DNA from: Pseudomonas paraeruginosa PA7
GTDB taxonomy: Bacteria; Pseudomonadota; Gammaproteobacteria; Pseudomonadales; Pseudomonadaceae
NCBI RefSeq assembly: GCF_000017205.1
Contig: NC_009656.1
Coordinates: 1,802,001-1,866,000, forward strand
DNA length: 64,000 nt
Direction of reading: 5' to 3'
Shown: one piece after another, positions 55,811 to 64,000 of the stretch
Numbering within the stretch: the first letter of the stretch is position 1
How the letters are laid out: every line of letters starts with the position of its first letter
Program-made: the position numbers and the translations under genes
The notes under the pieces: generated by a model
What the model was told of the DNA's origin: nothing
Databases searched by the model: none
The model's input: the letters and a program-made list of their open reading frames with translations, nothing else

Positions 55811-56281
55811 TCAGCCGATGCTGATCGGCGGCAGTTCGGCCAGCTCGACGCTGAGCCTGTCTTCCGGCGCCATGATCTCCGCTTCGCCGTCGACCACTTG
55901 CTTGCCGGCCTGGTTGAACACCCGGGTGGCCATGCGCACACGGTTCTTCGGCAGCTTTTCCAGGACTTCCAGCTCGACCCGCAGGTCGTCGCCGAGTTTC
56001 ACCGGACGGGTGAAACGCAGGGTCTGGCCGAGGTAGATGGTGCCCGGGCCGGGCAACACGGTGGCGATCGCCGCGCTGATCAGCGCGCCGCTGAGCATGC
56101 CGTGGGCGATGCGCTCCTTGAACTGGGTGGTGGCCGCGTAGGCGGCGTCCAGGTGCACCGGGTTGCGGTCGCCGGAGACTTCGGCGAACAACTGCAGGTC
56201 GCGTTCGGCGATGCTGCTGGTGTATTCGGCCTTCTGCCCGACCTCGAGTTCGGCGTAGGGAATGTTCTGTACCTGGCTCAT
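55811..56281 (-). CDS. phaJ1: (R)-specific enoyl-CoA hydratase PhaJ1
   Basis: 156 residues, the length of PhaJ1 from P. aeruginosa. The MaoC-like hot-dog fold has the hydratase-2 motif with catalytic Asp and His in GDRNPVHLD and AHGMLSGALIS. It hydrates trans-2-enoyl-CoA to (R)-3-hydroxyacyl-CoA, diverting beta-oxidation intermediates to polyhydroxyalkanoate; PhaJ1 prefers short chains. Its ATG overlaps the lipase gene upstream by 4 bp, so both belong to one fatty-acid operon beside fadD2 and fadD1. Confidence 0.92.
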   Translation of the reverse strand: MSQVQNIPYAELEVGQKAEYTSSIAERDLQLFAEVSGDRNPVHLDAAYAATTQFKERIAHGMLSGALISAAIATVLPGPGTIYLGQTLRFTRPVKLGDDLRVELEVLEKLPKNRVRMATRVFNQAGKQVVDGEAEIMAPEDRLSVELAELPPISIG

Positions 56282-57228
56282 GTTCTCTCCTTTGTCGAAT
56301 GATCCCGGCGGTGGCGCAGGGCCTGTTCCAGCCAGTCGATCAGGTCTTGGGTGACCGCGTCGCGGTTGCTCTCGTTGAACAGCTCGTGGCGGGCCTCGGG
56401 ATAGGTTTTCAGGCTCACCTGGCGCAGGCCGGCGCCGCGCAGGGCATCGGCCAGGTCGTGCAGGCGCTTGCCCTGGCTGACCGGGTCGCGCTCGCCGCCG
56501 ATGACCAGCAGCGGCAGCTCCGCGTCGATCTGGCGCAGGTGGGCGAGCGGGGTGATGTCGGCCAGGCCGCCGAGCAGGTCGACCCACAGCTGGTTGCTGC
56601 AGCGGAAACCGCACAGCGGGTCGGCGACGTACCGGTCGACTTCCTGCGGGTCGCGGCTGAGCCAGTCGAAGGCGGTGCGGTTGGGCCTGAACGCCTTGTT
56701 GAAGGAGCCGAACGAAAGGAAGTCGATCAGCGCGCTCTTGCCCAGCGGGCCCTGGCGCCAGCGCTCGAAGCGGGCGATCAGCCGGGCGGCACGGTAGAGC
56801 GCCCGTGGCTGGTAGTTGGAGCCGGACAGCACCGCGCCCTGCAGGCTGCAGCTGTGGTGCAGCAGGTAGGCCATGGAGATGTAGCTGCCCATGCTGTGGC
56901 CCAGCAGGAAGATCGGCAGCTCCGGGTGCTGCTGGCGGATATGGTGGTTCAGGCTGGCCAGGTCTCCGACCACCTTGCCCCAGCCGCCGTGGTCGGCGAA
57001 GTGGCCGAGTTCGTCGGCATTGGCGGTCTGGCCGTGGCCGCGCTGGTCGATGGCATAGAGGTGGTAGCCGGCGGCGTTCAGCGCGGCGGCGAGCCGCTCG
57101 TAGCGGCCCGCGTGCTCGGCCATGCCGTGGGCCAGCATCACCGCGCCGATGGCCTTTTCGCAGGGCCAGTGGCGAGTGTACAGCGGGGTTTCGTCGCTGG
57201 CGGGAAGCCAGTAGGCAGCGGCGGGCAT
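56278..57228 (-). CDS. Alpha/beta-hydrolase, monoacylglycerol lipase / lysophospholipase-like
   Basis: 316 residues. HGMAEHAGRYERLA is the oxyanion-hole region, nucleophile Ser in LGHSMGSYI, then Asp in IGGERDPVS and His in ARHELFNE complete a triad. This matches the hydrolase_4 (MGLL/PldB) family. Presumably supplies free fatty acids to the neighbouring FadD enzymes. Overlaps phaJ1 by 4 bp. Confidence 0.87.
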   Translation of the reverse strand: MPAAAYWLPASDETPLYTRHWPCEKAIGAVMLAHGMAEHAGRYERLAAALNAAGYHLYAIDQRGHGQTANADELGHFADHGGWGKVVGDLASLNHHIRQQHPELPIFLLGHSMGSYISMAYLLHHSCSLQGAVLSGSNYQPRALYRAARLIARFERWRQGPLGKSALIDFLSFGSFNKAFRPNRTAFDWLSRDPQEVDRYVADPLCGFRCSNQLWVDLLGGLADITPLAHLRQIDAELPLLVIGGERDPVSQGKRLHDLADALRGAGLRQVSLKTYPEARHELFNESNRDAVTQDLIDWLEQALRHRRDHSTKERT

Positions 57229-57474
57229 GTTCGTTCCTTGTGCCGGGCGGACGCGTTCCGGCGCATTCTAGCAGCGTGCGCGGTTTCCACCCGGAAAAGC
57301 GCCGTCTTTGCGGTAAAGCCGCTCTAGGACGGCGCACGGCGGATGGCGACAGGCTCGAGATTCACACTATCAATAAGGGCAGGTCGAGTATTTGCGCTGC
57401 CCGGCGCAGCTGCTAAGTTGCCGGATGCCCCGCTCACGCGGGCCAGACCCGCTCAGGTAAGAGGACAAGAATAA

Positions 57475-59163
57475 ATGCAACCTGAATTCTGGAACGACAA
57501 GCGCCCGGCCGGCGTACCCGACAGTCTCGACTTCGCCGCCTACCGTTCCGTGGTCGAGGTCTTCGAGCGCTCCTGCAAGAAATTCGCCGACCGCCCGGCC
57601 TTCAGCAACCTCGGTGTGACGCTCAGCTACGCCGAACTCGATCGCCTGTCCGCCGCCTTCGCCGCCTACCTGCAGAAGCACACCGACCTCAAGCCCGGCG
57701 ACCGCATCGCGGTGCAGATGCCCAACGTCCTGCAATACCCCATCGCGGTGTTCGGCGCCCTGCGCGCCGGGCTCATCGTGGTCAACACCAACCCGCTGTA
57801 CACCGCCCGCGAGATGCGCCACCAGTTCAAGGACGCCGGCGTGCGCGCGCTGGTCTACCTGAACCTGTTCGGCAAGCTGGTCCAGGAAGTGCTCCCGGAT
57901 ACGCGGATCGAGTATCTGATCGAGGCGCGCATGGGCGACCTGCTGCCGGCGCTGAAGGGCTGGCTGGTGAACAGCGTGGTGAAGTCGGTGAAGAAGATGG
58001 TGCCGGACTACCAGCTGCCGCAGGCGCTACCGTTCAAGCAGGCGCTGAAGCAGGGCCAGGGGCATGCCTTGCAGCCGGTCAGGGTGGGCCTGGAAGACAT
58101 TGCCGTCCTGCAGTACACCGGTGGCACCACCGGCGTGTCCAAGGGCGCGATGCTCAGCCATGGCAATCTGGTGGCGAACATGCTGCAGGTCCATGCGCAG
58201 CTGTCCCAGCTCGGCAAGGACGGCCTGCCGCTGATGAAGGAGGCGCAGGAAGTGATGATCGCGCCGCTGCCGCTGTACCACATCTATGCCTTCACCGCGA
58301 ACTGCATGTGCATGATGGTCAGCGGCAACCACAACGTGCTGATCACCAATCCGCGCGACATCCCCGGTTTTGTCAGGGAACTGAAGAAATGGCGGTTCTC
58401 CGCGCTGCTCGGCCTCAACACCCTGTTCGTCGCGCTGATGGAGCACCCCGGGTTCAAGGACATCGATTTCTCCAACCTGAAGCTCACCAACTCCGGTGGC
58501 ACCGCGTTGGTCAGCGCCACTGCCGAGCGCTGGAAGGGCGTCACCGGCTGCACCGTGGTGGAAGGTTATGGCCTCACCGAATGCTCGCCGGTGGTGACCA
58601 CCAACCCCTACGGCGAGCAGGCGCGCCTGGGCACGGTGGGGATCCCGGTGGTGGGCACGGCGCTGAAGGTGATCGACGAGGAGGGCAAGGAGCTGCCTGT
58701 AGGAGAACGCGGAGAGCTCTGCGTGAAAGGTCCGCAAGTGATGAAGGGATACTGGCAGCGGCCGGAGGCCACCGAGGAAATCCTCGATGCCGAGGGCTGG
58801 CTCAAGACCGGCGACATCGCGGTGATCGACGGCGATGGTTTCGTGCGCATCGTCGACCGCAAGAAAGACCTGATCCTGGTCTCCGGCTTCAACGTCTATC
58901 CCAACGAGATCGAGGACGTGGTGATGGCCCACCCGAAGGTGGCCAGCTGCGCCGCGGTGGGCATTCCCGACGAGAAATCCGGCGAGGCGGTGAAGCTCTT
59001 CGTGGTCGCGCGCGACCCGAGCCTGTCGGTCGAGGAGCTGAAGGCCTACTGCAAGGAAAACTTCACCGGATACAAAATTCCGCGACAGATTGTGCTCAAG
59101 GATGCATTACCGATGACGCCTGTGGGTAAAATCCTCCGTCGTGAGCTGCGCGAAATCGCCTGA
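57475..59163 (+). CDS. fadD2: Long-chain-fatty-acid-CoA ligase FadD2
   Basis: 562 residues. The adenylate-forming core shows the P-loop YTGGTTGVSKGA, A5 motif VEGYGLTECSP, WLKTGDIAVIDGDG and the FACS signature near VDRKKDLILVSGFNVYP. It activates exogenous fatty acids for beta-oxidation. A tandem paralogue of fadD1 that follows. The promoter lies in the 246-bp gap divergent from the lipase gene. Confidence 0.93.
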   Translation: MQPEFWNDKRPAGVPDSLDFAAYRSVVEVFERSCKKFADRPAFSNLGVTLSYAELDRLSAAFAAYLQKHTDLKPGDRIAVQMPNVLQYPIAVFGALRAGLIVVNTNPLYTAREMRHQFKDAGVRALVYLNLFGKLVQEVLPDTRIEYLIEARMGDLLPALKGWLVNSVVKSVKKMVPDYQLPQALPFKQALKQGQGHALQPVRVGLEDIAVLQYTGGTTGVSKGAMLSHGNLVANMLQVHAQLSQLGKDGLPLMKEAQEVMIAPLPLYHIYAFTANCMCMMVSGNHNVLITNPRDIPGFVRELKKWRFSALLGLNTLFVALMEHPGFKDIDFSNLKLTNSGGTALVSATAERWKGVTGCTVVEGYGLTECSPVVTTNPYGEQARLGTVGIPVVGTALKVIDEEGKELPVGERGELCVKGPQVMKGYWQRPEATEEILDAEGWLKTGDIAVIDGDGFVRIVDRKKDLILVSGFNVYPNEIEDVVMAHPKVASCAAVGIPDEKSGEAVKLFVVARDPSLSVEELKAYCKENFTGYKIPRQIVLKDALPMTPVGKILRRELREIA

Positions 59164-59213
59164 CGGCCCTACAGGGCCCTGAAACGGGCATTTGCCAGGG
59201 ACAGGAAAGACCG

Positions 59214-59244
59214 TGACCGAGACTAATGTCTCGGTCATTTTTTT
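59214..59244 (+). terminator. Rho-independent terminator between fadD2 and fadD1
   Basis: TGACCGAGAC and GTCTCGGTCA form a perfect 10-bp stem with TAAT loop, followed by seven T, so the two fadD genes are transcribed separately. Confidence 0.95.
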
Positions 59245-59397
59245 GACTGGATAGGTCATGTTTGGTGCTGGTCTGCCCCTGGCAAAGCTGATAATCTCGG
59301 CGCGCCTAATAGCCCTGGGACCAGGGTTAGCGAGCAGATCACAACAAGATGCCGCCATGAGCGGTGAAGATTAGCTGTTGCTTAGGAGTGGGCTTCC

Positions 59398-61086
59398 ATG
59401 ATCGAAAACTTCTGGAAGGACAAGTACCCAGCGGGTATTGCTGCCGAGATCAATCCCGACCAGTACCCGAACATCCTGTCGGTACTGAAGGAGTCCTGCC
59501 AACGTTTTGCCACCAAGCCCGCGTTCACCAACCTGGGCAAGACCCTGACCTACGGCGAGCTGTACAAGCTGTCCGGCGACTTCGCCGCCTACCTGCAGCA
59601 GCACACCGATCTCAAGCCCGGCGACCGCATCGCCGTCCAGTTGCCCAACGTCCTGCAGTACCCCATCGTGGTCTTCGGCGCCATGCGCGCCGGCCTCATC
59701 GTGGTCAACACCAACCCGCTGTACACCGCGCGCGAGCTGGAGCACCAGTTCAACGACTCCGGCGCCAAGGCGGTGGTCTGCCTGGCCAACATGGCCCACC
59801 TGGTCGAGGGCGTGCTGCCGAAGACCGGCGTCAAGCAGGTGATCGTCACCGAAGTCGGCGACATCCTGCCGCCGCTGAAGCGCTTCATCGTCAACTTCGT
59901 GGTCAAGCACATCAAGAAGATGGTGCCGGCCTACAGCCTGCCGCAAGCCACCAAGCTGACCGACGCGCTGGCCAGGGGCGCCGGCAAGTCGTTCCAGGAA
60001 GCCGCGCCGAAGGCCGACGATGTCGCCGTGCTGCAATACACCGGCGGCACCACCGGGGTCGCCAAGGGCGCCATGCTGACCCACCGCAACCTGGTGGCGA
60101 ACATGCTGCAGTGCAAGGCGCTGATGGGCGCCAACCTCAACGAGGGCTGCGAGATCCTCATCGCGCCGCTGCCGCTGTACCACATCTACGCCTTCACCTT
60201 CCATTGCATGGCGATGATGCTCACCGGCAACCACAACATCCTGATCACCAACCCGCGCGACCTGCCGTCGATGCTCAAGGACCTCGGCCAGTGGAAGTTC
60301 ACCGGCTTCGTCGGTCTGAACACCCTGTTCGTCGCCCTGTGCAACAACGAGACCTTCCGCAAGCTGGACTTCTCCGCGCTGAAGCTGACCCTTTCCGGCG
60401 GCATGGCGCTGCAGCTGGCCACCGCCGAGCGCTGGAAGGAAGTCACCGGCTGCGCCATCTGCGAAGGCTATGGCATGACCGAGACCGCGCCGGTGGTGTC
60501 GGTCAACCCGTTCCAGAACATCCAGGTCGGCACCATCGGCATCCCGGTGCCCTCGACCCTGTGCAAGGTGATCGGTGACGACGGCCAGGAAGTGCCGCTG
60601 GGCGAGCGCGGCGAACTCTGTGTGAAAGGTCCGCAGGTGATGAAGGGCTACTGGCAGCGCCAGGAGGCCACCGACGAAATCCTCGATGCCGATGGCTGGC
60701 TGAAGACCGGCGACATCGCGATCATCCAGGAAGACGGCTACATGCGTATCGTCGACCGGAAGAAGGACATGATCCTGGTCTCCGGCTTCAACGTGTACCC
60801 GAACGAACTGGAAGACGTGCTGGCGACCCTGCCGGGCGTCCTGCAGTGCGCCGCGATCGGCATCCCCGACGAGAAGTCCGGCGAGTCGATCAAGGTCTTC
60901 GTGGTGGTCAAGCCGGGGGCGACCCTGACCAAGGAGCAGGTCATGCAGCACATGCATGACAACCTGACCGGCTACAAGCGGCCGAAAGCCGTGGAGTTCC
61001 GCGACAGCCTGCCGACCACCAACGTCGGCAAGATCCTGCGCCGCGAACTGCGCGACGAAGAGCTGAAGAAAGCGGGCCAGAAGTAA
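59398..61086 (+). CDS. fadD1: Long-chain-fatty-acid-CoA ligase FadD1
   Basis: 562 residues, same length as FadD2. P-loop YTGGTTGVAKGA, A5 motif CEGYGMTETAP, WLKTGDIAIIQEDG and VDRKKDMILVSGFNVYP are all present. FadD1 is the main long-chain ligase in published P. aeruginosa work. It has its own promoter behind the fadD2 terminator; a weak PsrA-like GAAAC-N4-ATTTG at 59181-59194 is not convincing. GGAGTGGGCTTCC precedes the ATG. Confidence 0.94.
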   Translation: MIENFWKDKYPAGIAAEINPDQYPNILSVLKESCQRFATKPAFTNLGKTLTYGELYKLSGDFAAYLQQHTDLKPGDRIAVQLPNVLQYPIVVFGAMRAGLIVVNTNPLYTARELEHQFNDSGAKAVVCLANMAHLVEGVLPKTGVKQVIVTEVGDILPPLKRFIVNFVVKHIKKMVPAYSLPQATKLTDALARGAGKSFQEAAPKADDVAVLQYTGGTTGVAKGAMLTHRNLVANMLQCKALMGANLNEGCEILIAPLPLYHIYAFTFHCMAMMLTGNHNILITNPRDLPSMLKDLGQWKFTGFVGLNTLFVALCNNETFRKLDFSALKLTLSGGMALQLATAERWKEVTGCAICEGYGMTETAPVVSVNPFQNIQVGTIGIPVPSTLCKVIGDDGQEVPLGERGELCVKGPQVMKGYWQRQEATDEILDADGWLKTGDIAIIQEDGYMRIVDRKKDMILVSGFNVYPNELEDVLATLPGVLQCAAIGIPDEKSGESIKVFVVVKPGATLTKEQVMQHMHDNLTGYKRPKAVEFRDSLPTTNVGKILRRELRDEELKKAGQK

Positions 61087-61100
61087 GTCCGCCGTTGCCT

Positions 61101-61130
61101 GAAGAAGCCCCGCCGATGCGGGGCTTCTTC
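61101..61130 (+). terminator. Rho-independent terminator of fadD1
   Basis: GAAGAAGCCCCGC and GCGGGGCTTCTTC form a perfect 13-bp stem around CGAT, 14 bp after the fadD1 stop. Confidence 0.9.
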
Positions 61131-61208
61131 GTTGCAGGCAGTCGGTTGCGGGGTGAGCCGGCCTGTGCGGAGCGTGCCGGCATCGCATCACGGGCGCAGG
61201 AAATCCCC

Positions 61209-61418
61209 ATGGCCCGCATCGATCCTGCCCTGGCCGGAGAAATACGCCGTCTGCCGGTCAGCCGGCGGTTGGAACTGGACGAGGCATTGCTGGAGAGCCT
61301 GGATCGCGCCGACCCCGAGGTGGAGCGCCAAGGGTTGCGAGTGGCCGAGGAACGCCTCGCCGCCTACCGGGCGGACGCCACCGATGCGCTGCCGTTGGCC
61401 GAGGTGCTCAAGCGCTGA
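61209..61418 (+). CDS. Putative antitoxin, PF09720 addiction-module family (orphan)
   Basis: 69 residues. The pattern LPVSRRLELDEALLESLD followed by a charged helix and ADATDALPLAEVLKR matches the Unstab_antitox/TIGR02574 family of small RelE-partner antitoxins, though the usual Trp-x-x-Glu-x-x-Arg-Arg is altered. GGAAATCCCC precedes the ATG. No complete toxin gene follows. Confidence 0.75.
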   Translation: MARIDPALAGEIRRLPVSRRLELDEALLESLDRADPEVERQGLRVAEERLAAYRADATDALPLAEVLKR

Positions 61419-61419
61419 G

Positions 61420-61470
61420 GTGGCCATCGCCCACCAGCAGCGTCGGCCGTATCGCGGCGGCGAGCGTTAA
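61420..61470 (+). pseudogene. Possible remnant of a RelE/ParE-type toxin C-terminus
   Basis: Right after the antitoxin stop, GTG 61420 opens a 16-codon frame reading VAIAHQQRRPYRGGER. The tail of toxins paired with this antitoxin family commonly reads V-x-A-V-A-H-x-x-R-x-P-x-Y-W-x-x-R. The match suggests an internal deletion that removed the body of the toxin. Confidence 0.4.
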
Positions 61471-61591
61471 CCGGGATTCGTCCTCGTCCGCCCAAATCTG
61501 CGACAATTCCGAATATTTTTCGCCTCGGCAGTGGCTGGAGGCTCTTCCCGTCTCGCGTAGTTCCGCCACGCCCACAGCATCGATAGCCTAC

Positions 61592-64000
61592 ATGACCGAC
61601 CAGACTCCTTCCTTCGACCAGCTCGCCAGGCGTATCGACCAGGCCCAGATCAGCGACCGCCACCGCCTGCGCCGGCAGCTCCACGAACTGCGCAAGCAGC
61701 CCGACGACGCGCGCCTGGCGCAGTGGGTCGAGCGCTTCCAGGCTTCCTGCGCCAAGGTCGAGGCGCGCCGCGCCAGCGTGCCGGCGATCCGCTACGACGA
61801 CAGCCTGCCGATCGCCGCCAAGCGCGACGAGATCAAGGCCGCCATCGCCGCCCACCAGGTGGTGGTGATCGCCGGCGAGACCGGTTCGGGCAAGACCACC
61901 CAGTTGCCGAAGATCTGCCTGGAGCTGGGGCGTGGCACCCACGGCCTGATCGGCCACACCCAGCCGCGCCGGCTGGCGGCACGCAGCGTCGCCACGCGGG
62001 TCGCGGAAGAGATCGGTACGCCGCTGGGCGCGCTGGTCGGCTACCAGGTGCGCTTCGAGGACCAGAGCGACGACAGTACGCTCATCAAGCTGATGACCGA
62101 CGGTATCCTCCTGGCCGAGACCCAGCACGACCGCTACCTGGAGCGCTACGACACGCTGATTGTCGACGAGGCCCACGAGCGCAGCCTGAACATCGATTTC
62201 CTCCTCGGCTACCTGAAGACCCTGCTGCACCGGCGTCCGGACCTGAAGCTGGTCATCACCTCGGCGACCATCGACCTGGAACGCTTCTCCAGGCATTTCG
62301 ACGGCGCCCCGGTGATCGAGGTATCCGGCCGCACCTATCCGGTGGAGACCTGGTACCGGCCGCTGGCGGCGGAAACCGACGAGGAGGGCAACCGGGTCGA
62401 GGACGACCTCTCGGTGGACCAGGGCATCCTCGCCGCCCTCGAGGAGATCGCCGCCCACGAGCGCGAGCTCGGCAAGCGGCCCGGCGACGTGCTGGTGTTC
62501 CTCCCCGGCGAGCGGGAGATCCGTGACGCCGCGGAGATGCTGCGCAAGGCCAACCTGCGCCATACCGAGGTGCTGCCGCTGTACGCGCGACTGACCCCGG
62601 CCGAGCAGCAGAAGATCTTCCAGCCGCGCCCGGGACGCAAGATCGTGCTGTCCACCAACGTCGCGGAGACCTCGCTGACGGTGCCGGGCATCCGCTACGT
62701 GATCGACAGCGGCACCGCGCGGATCAGCCGCTACAGCTACCGCGCCAAGGTCCAGCGGCTGCCCATCGAGGCGGTGTCGCAGGCCAGCGCCAACCAGCGC
62801 AAGGGCCGTTGCGGACGGGTCGAGCCGGGCATTTGCGTGCGCCTCTACAGCGAGGAGGACTTCAACGCGCGTCCGGCCTTCACCGATCCGGAAATCCTCC
62901 GCACCAACCTGGCCGCGGTGATCCTGCAGATGCTCCACCTGCGCCTGGGCGACATCGAGGCGTTCCCCTTCATCGAGCCGCCGGACGGCAAGGCGATCAA
63001 GGACGGTTTCACCCTCTTGCAGGAGCTTTCCGCGGTCAACCGCGAAGGCCAGCTGACCCCGCTGGGGCGCCAGCTGGCGCGCCTGCCGATCGACCCACGG
63101 CTGGGGCGCATGCTGCTGGAGGCGGCCCAGCAGGGCAGCCTCGAGGAGGTGCTGACGGTGGCCAGCGCGCTGTCCGTGCAGGATCCGCGCGAGCGTCCGG
63201 TGGAGCGCCAGCAGGCCGCCGACCAGGCGCATGCGCAATGGAAAGACCCGGATTCCGACTTCGCCGCGCTGATCAATCTCTGGCGCGGCTTCGAGGAACA
63301 GCGCCAGGCGCTGGGTTCCAACGCCCTGCGCAGCTGGTGCCGGAAGAATTTCCTCAACTACCTGCGCCTGCGCGAGTGGCGCGACGCCCATCGTCAGCTG
63401 ACCCTGATCTGCCGCGAGCTGAAGCTGCCGTTCGGGCGCCCGGCCAGGGCCGAGGCGCGCAAGCCGGAGGCGAAGAAAGGCGCGCCGGCCAATGGCGAGC
63501 GCGAGCTGCCGGGCATCGACTACGCGGCGGTGCACAAGGCGATCCTGTCCGGCCTGCTCAGCCAGATCGGCCAGAAGGCCGAGGAAGGCGACTACCTTGG
63601 CGCCCGCCAGCGACGCTTCTGGATCCATCCGTCCAGCGGCATCGCCCGCAAGCGCCCGCAATGGATCATGGCCGCCGAACTGGTGGAGACCACCAAGCTG
63701 TTCGCGCGGATGGTCGCGAAGATCGAGCCGGACTGGCTGGAGCCGCTGGCCGGGCACCTGATCAAGACCAACCACTTCGAGCCGCACTGGGAGAAGCGTC
63801 GCGGCCAGGTGGTGGCGTTCGAGCAGGTCACCCTCTACGGCCTGATCGTCATCGGCCGACGTCCGGTGCACTACGGCCCGATCGACCCGCCGGTGGCGCG
63901 CGAGCTGTTCATCCGCGAAGGCCTGGTACGTGGCGAGATCAACAGCCGCGCCAGGTGCCTGAGTGCCAACCGGCAGTTGCTGGAAAAGCTCGACGAGCTG
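61592..64000 (+). CDS. hrpA: ATP-dependent RNA helicase HrpA, 5' part (runs off window)
   Basis: 803 codons up to the window end with no stop; E. coli HrpA has about 1300. An N-terminal helical segment (QISDRHRLRRQLHELRK) precedes the DEAH/RHA helicase core: GETGSGKTTQLPK, TQPRRLAARSVA, DEAHERSLNID, TSATIDLERF, LSTNVAETSLTVPG and QRKGRCGRVEPG. The HA2/OB region follows. It remodels mRNA or ribosome complexes. Start ATG 61592 follows a 121-bp gap from the toxin remnant. Confidence 0.95.
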   Translation, partial: MTDQTPSFDQLARRIDQAQISDRHRLRRQLHELRKQPDDARLAQWVERFQASCAKVEARRASVPAIRYDDSLPIAAKRDEIKAAIAAHQVVVIAGETGSGKTTQLPKICLELGRGTHGLIGHTQPRRLAARSVATRVAEEIGTPLGALVGYQVRFEDQSDDSTLIKLMTDGILLAETQHDRYLERYDTLIVDEAHERSLNIDFLLGYLKTLLHRRPDLKLVITSATIDLERFSRHFDGAPVIEVSGRTYPVETWYRPLAAETDEEGNRVEDDLSVDQGILAALEEIAAHERELGKRPGDVLVFLPGEREIRDAAEMLRKANLRHTEVLPLYARLTPAEQQKIFQPRPGRKIVLSTNVAETSLTVPGIRYVIDSGTARISRYSYRAKVQRLPIEAVSQASANQRKGRCGRVEPGICVRLYSEEDFNARPAFTDPEILRTNLAAVILQMLHLRLGDIEAFPFIEPPDGKAIKDGFTLLQELSAVNREGQLTPLGRQLARLPIDPRLGRMLLEAAQQGSLEEVLTVASALSVQDPRERPVERQQAADQAHAQWKDPDSDFAALINLWRGFEEQRQALGSNALRSWCRKNFLNYLRLREWRDAHRQLTLICRELKLPFGRPARAEARKPEAKKGAPANGERELPGIDYAAVHKAILSGLLSQIGQKAEEGDYLGARQRRFWIHPSSGIARKRPQWIMAAELVETTKLFARMVAKIEPDWLEPLAGHLIKTNHFEPHWEKRRGQVVAFEQVTLYGLIVIGRRPVHYGPIDPPVARELFIREGLVRGEINSRARCLSANRQLLEKLDEL

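Noticed and set aside
59181-59194. PsrA operator before fadD1
   Set aside because: GAAAC-N4-ATTTG has a mismatch in a core base, and it sits upstream of the fadD2 terminator.

Overview
The window is GC-rich pseudomonad chromosome. Gene content and gene order match Pseudomonas aeruginosa PAO1, read in descending locus order from lecB (about PA3361) to hrpA (about PA3297). Recognisable markers are the fucose lectin LecB, the FlgA/FlgM/FlgN/FlgZ flagellar block, the HsbA/HsbR/HptB/HsbD switch, phospholipase PlcN, NbdA, the PhrS sRNA, PhaJ1 and the FadD1/FadD2 pair. The LecB sequence differs from PAO1 as I remember it, and one accessory cluster is missing, so this is a divergent strain or a close relative (P. 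paraeruginosa is possible), not PAO1 itself. I saw no rRNA, tRNA, insertion sequence, prophage or CRISPR array. All strain and locus-number comparisons are from memory.

Layout. 1-8.8 kb: lecB with a quorum-sensing type promoter, an HlyD/DUF2955 envelope export pair, a DMT exporter, D-serine dehydratase, a gamma-glutamylpolyamine synthetase, an MFS transporter and a DUF2064 protein. 8.8-19.5 kb: motility and signalling, with flgZ-flgN-flgM-flgA on the minus strand, then cheV-like, cheR1, hsbA, hsbR, hptB, recQ and the diguanylate cyclase hsbD on the plus strand. HptB phosphorelay, the HsbR kinase/phosphatase and the HsbA antagonist meet FlgM and HsbD here, so the block sets the swimming versus sessile choice. 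19.7-27.2 kb: a DUF2804 protein, a MarR regulator with its own palindromic operator, a FimV-like protein, the patatin autotransporter PlpD, a SelW-like protein and rfaD.

27.2-27.5 kb is the main structural anomaly. rfaD abuts clpP2, whereas in PAO1 a roughly ten-gene NRPS cluster (PA3327-PA3336, azetidine alkaloids) lies between them. A perfect las-rhl box remains at the junction. 28-34 kb: a three-gene uncharacterised operon (M24-like protein, alpha/beta-hydrolase-SDR fusion, ferritin-like PF10118 protein) divergent from a MerR regulator, followed by a LysR gene and a YdcZ-family gene. 34.5-40.7 kb: plcN, a lipoprotein and a PhnCDE-type transporter, a phosphorus-acquisition neighbourhood.

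40.8-51.3 kb: a beta-hydroxyacid dehydrogenase, NbdA, EptA, a universal stress protein with an ANR-like site, RapA, an AlkB-like dioxygenase and the ANR-controlled PhrS sRNA with its 37-codon ORF and two ANR boxes. 51.4-64 kb: a FUSC/DUF1656/HlyD efflux operon whose promoter carries a site like the MarR operator 30 kb away, then an MFS exporter, phaJ1, a monoacylglycerol lipase-like protein, tandem fadD2/fadD1, an orphan antitoxin with a toxin-tail remnant, and the 5' part of hrpA.
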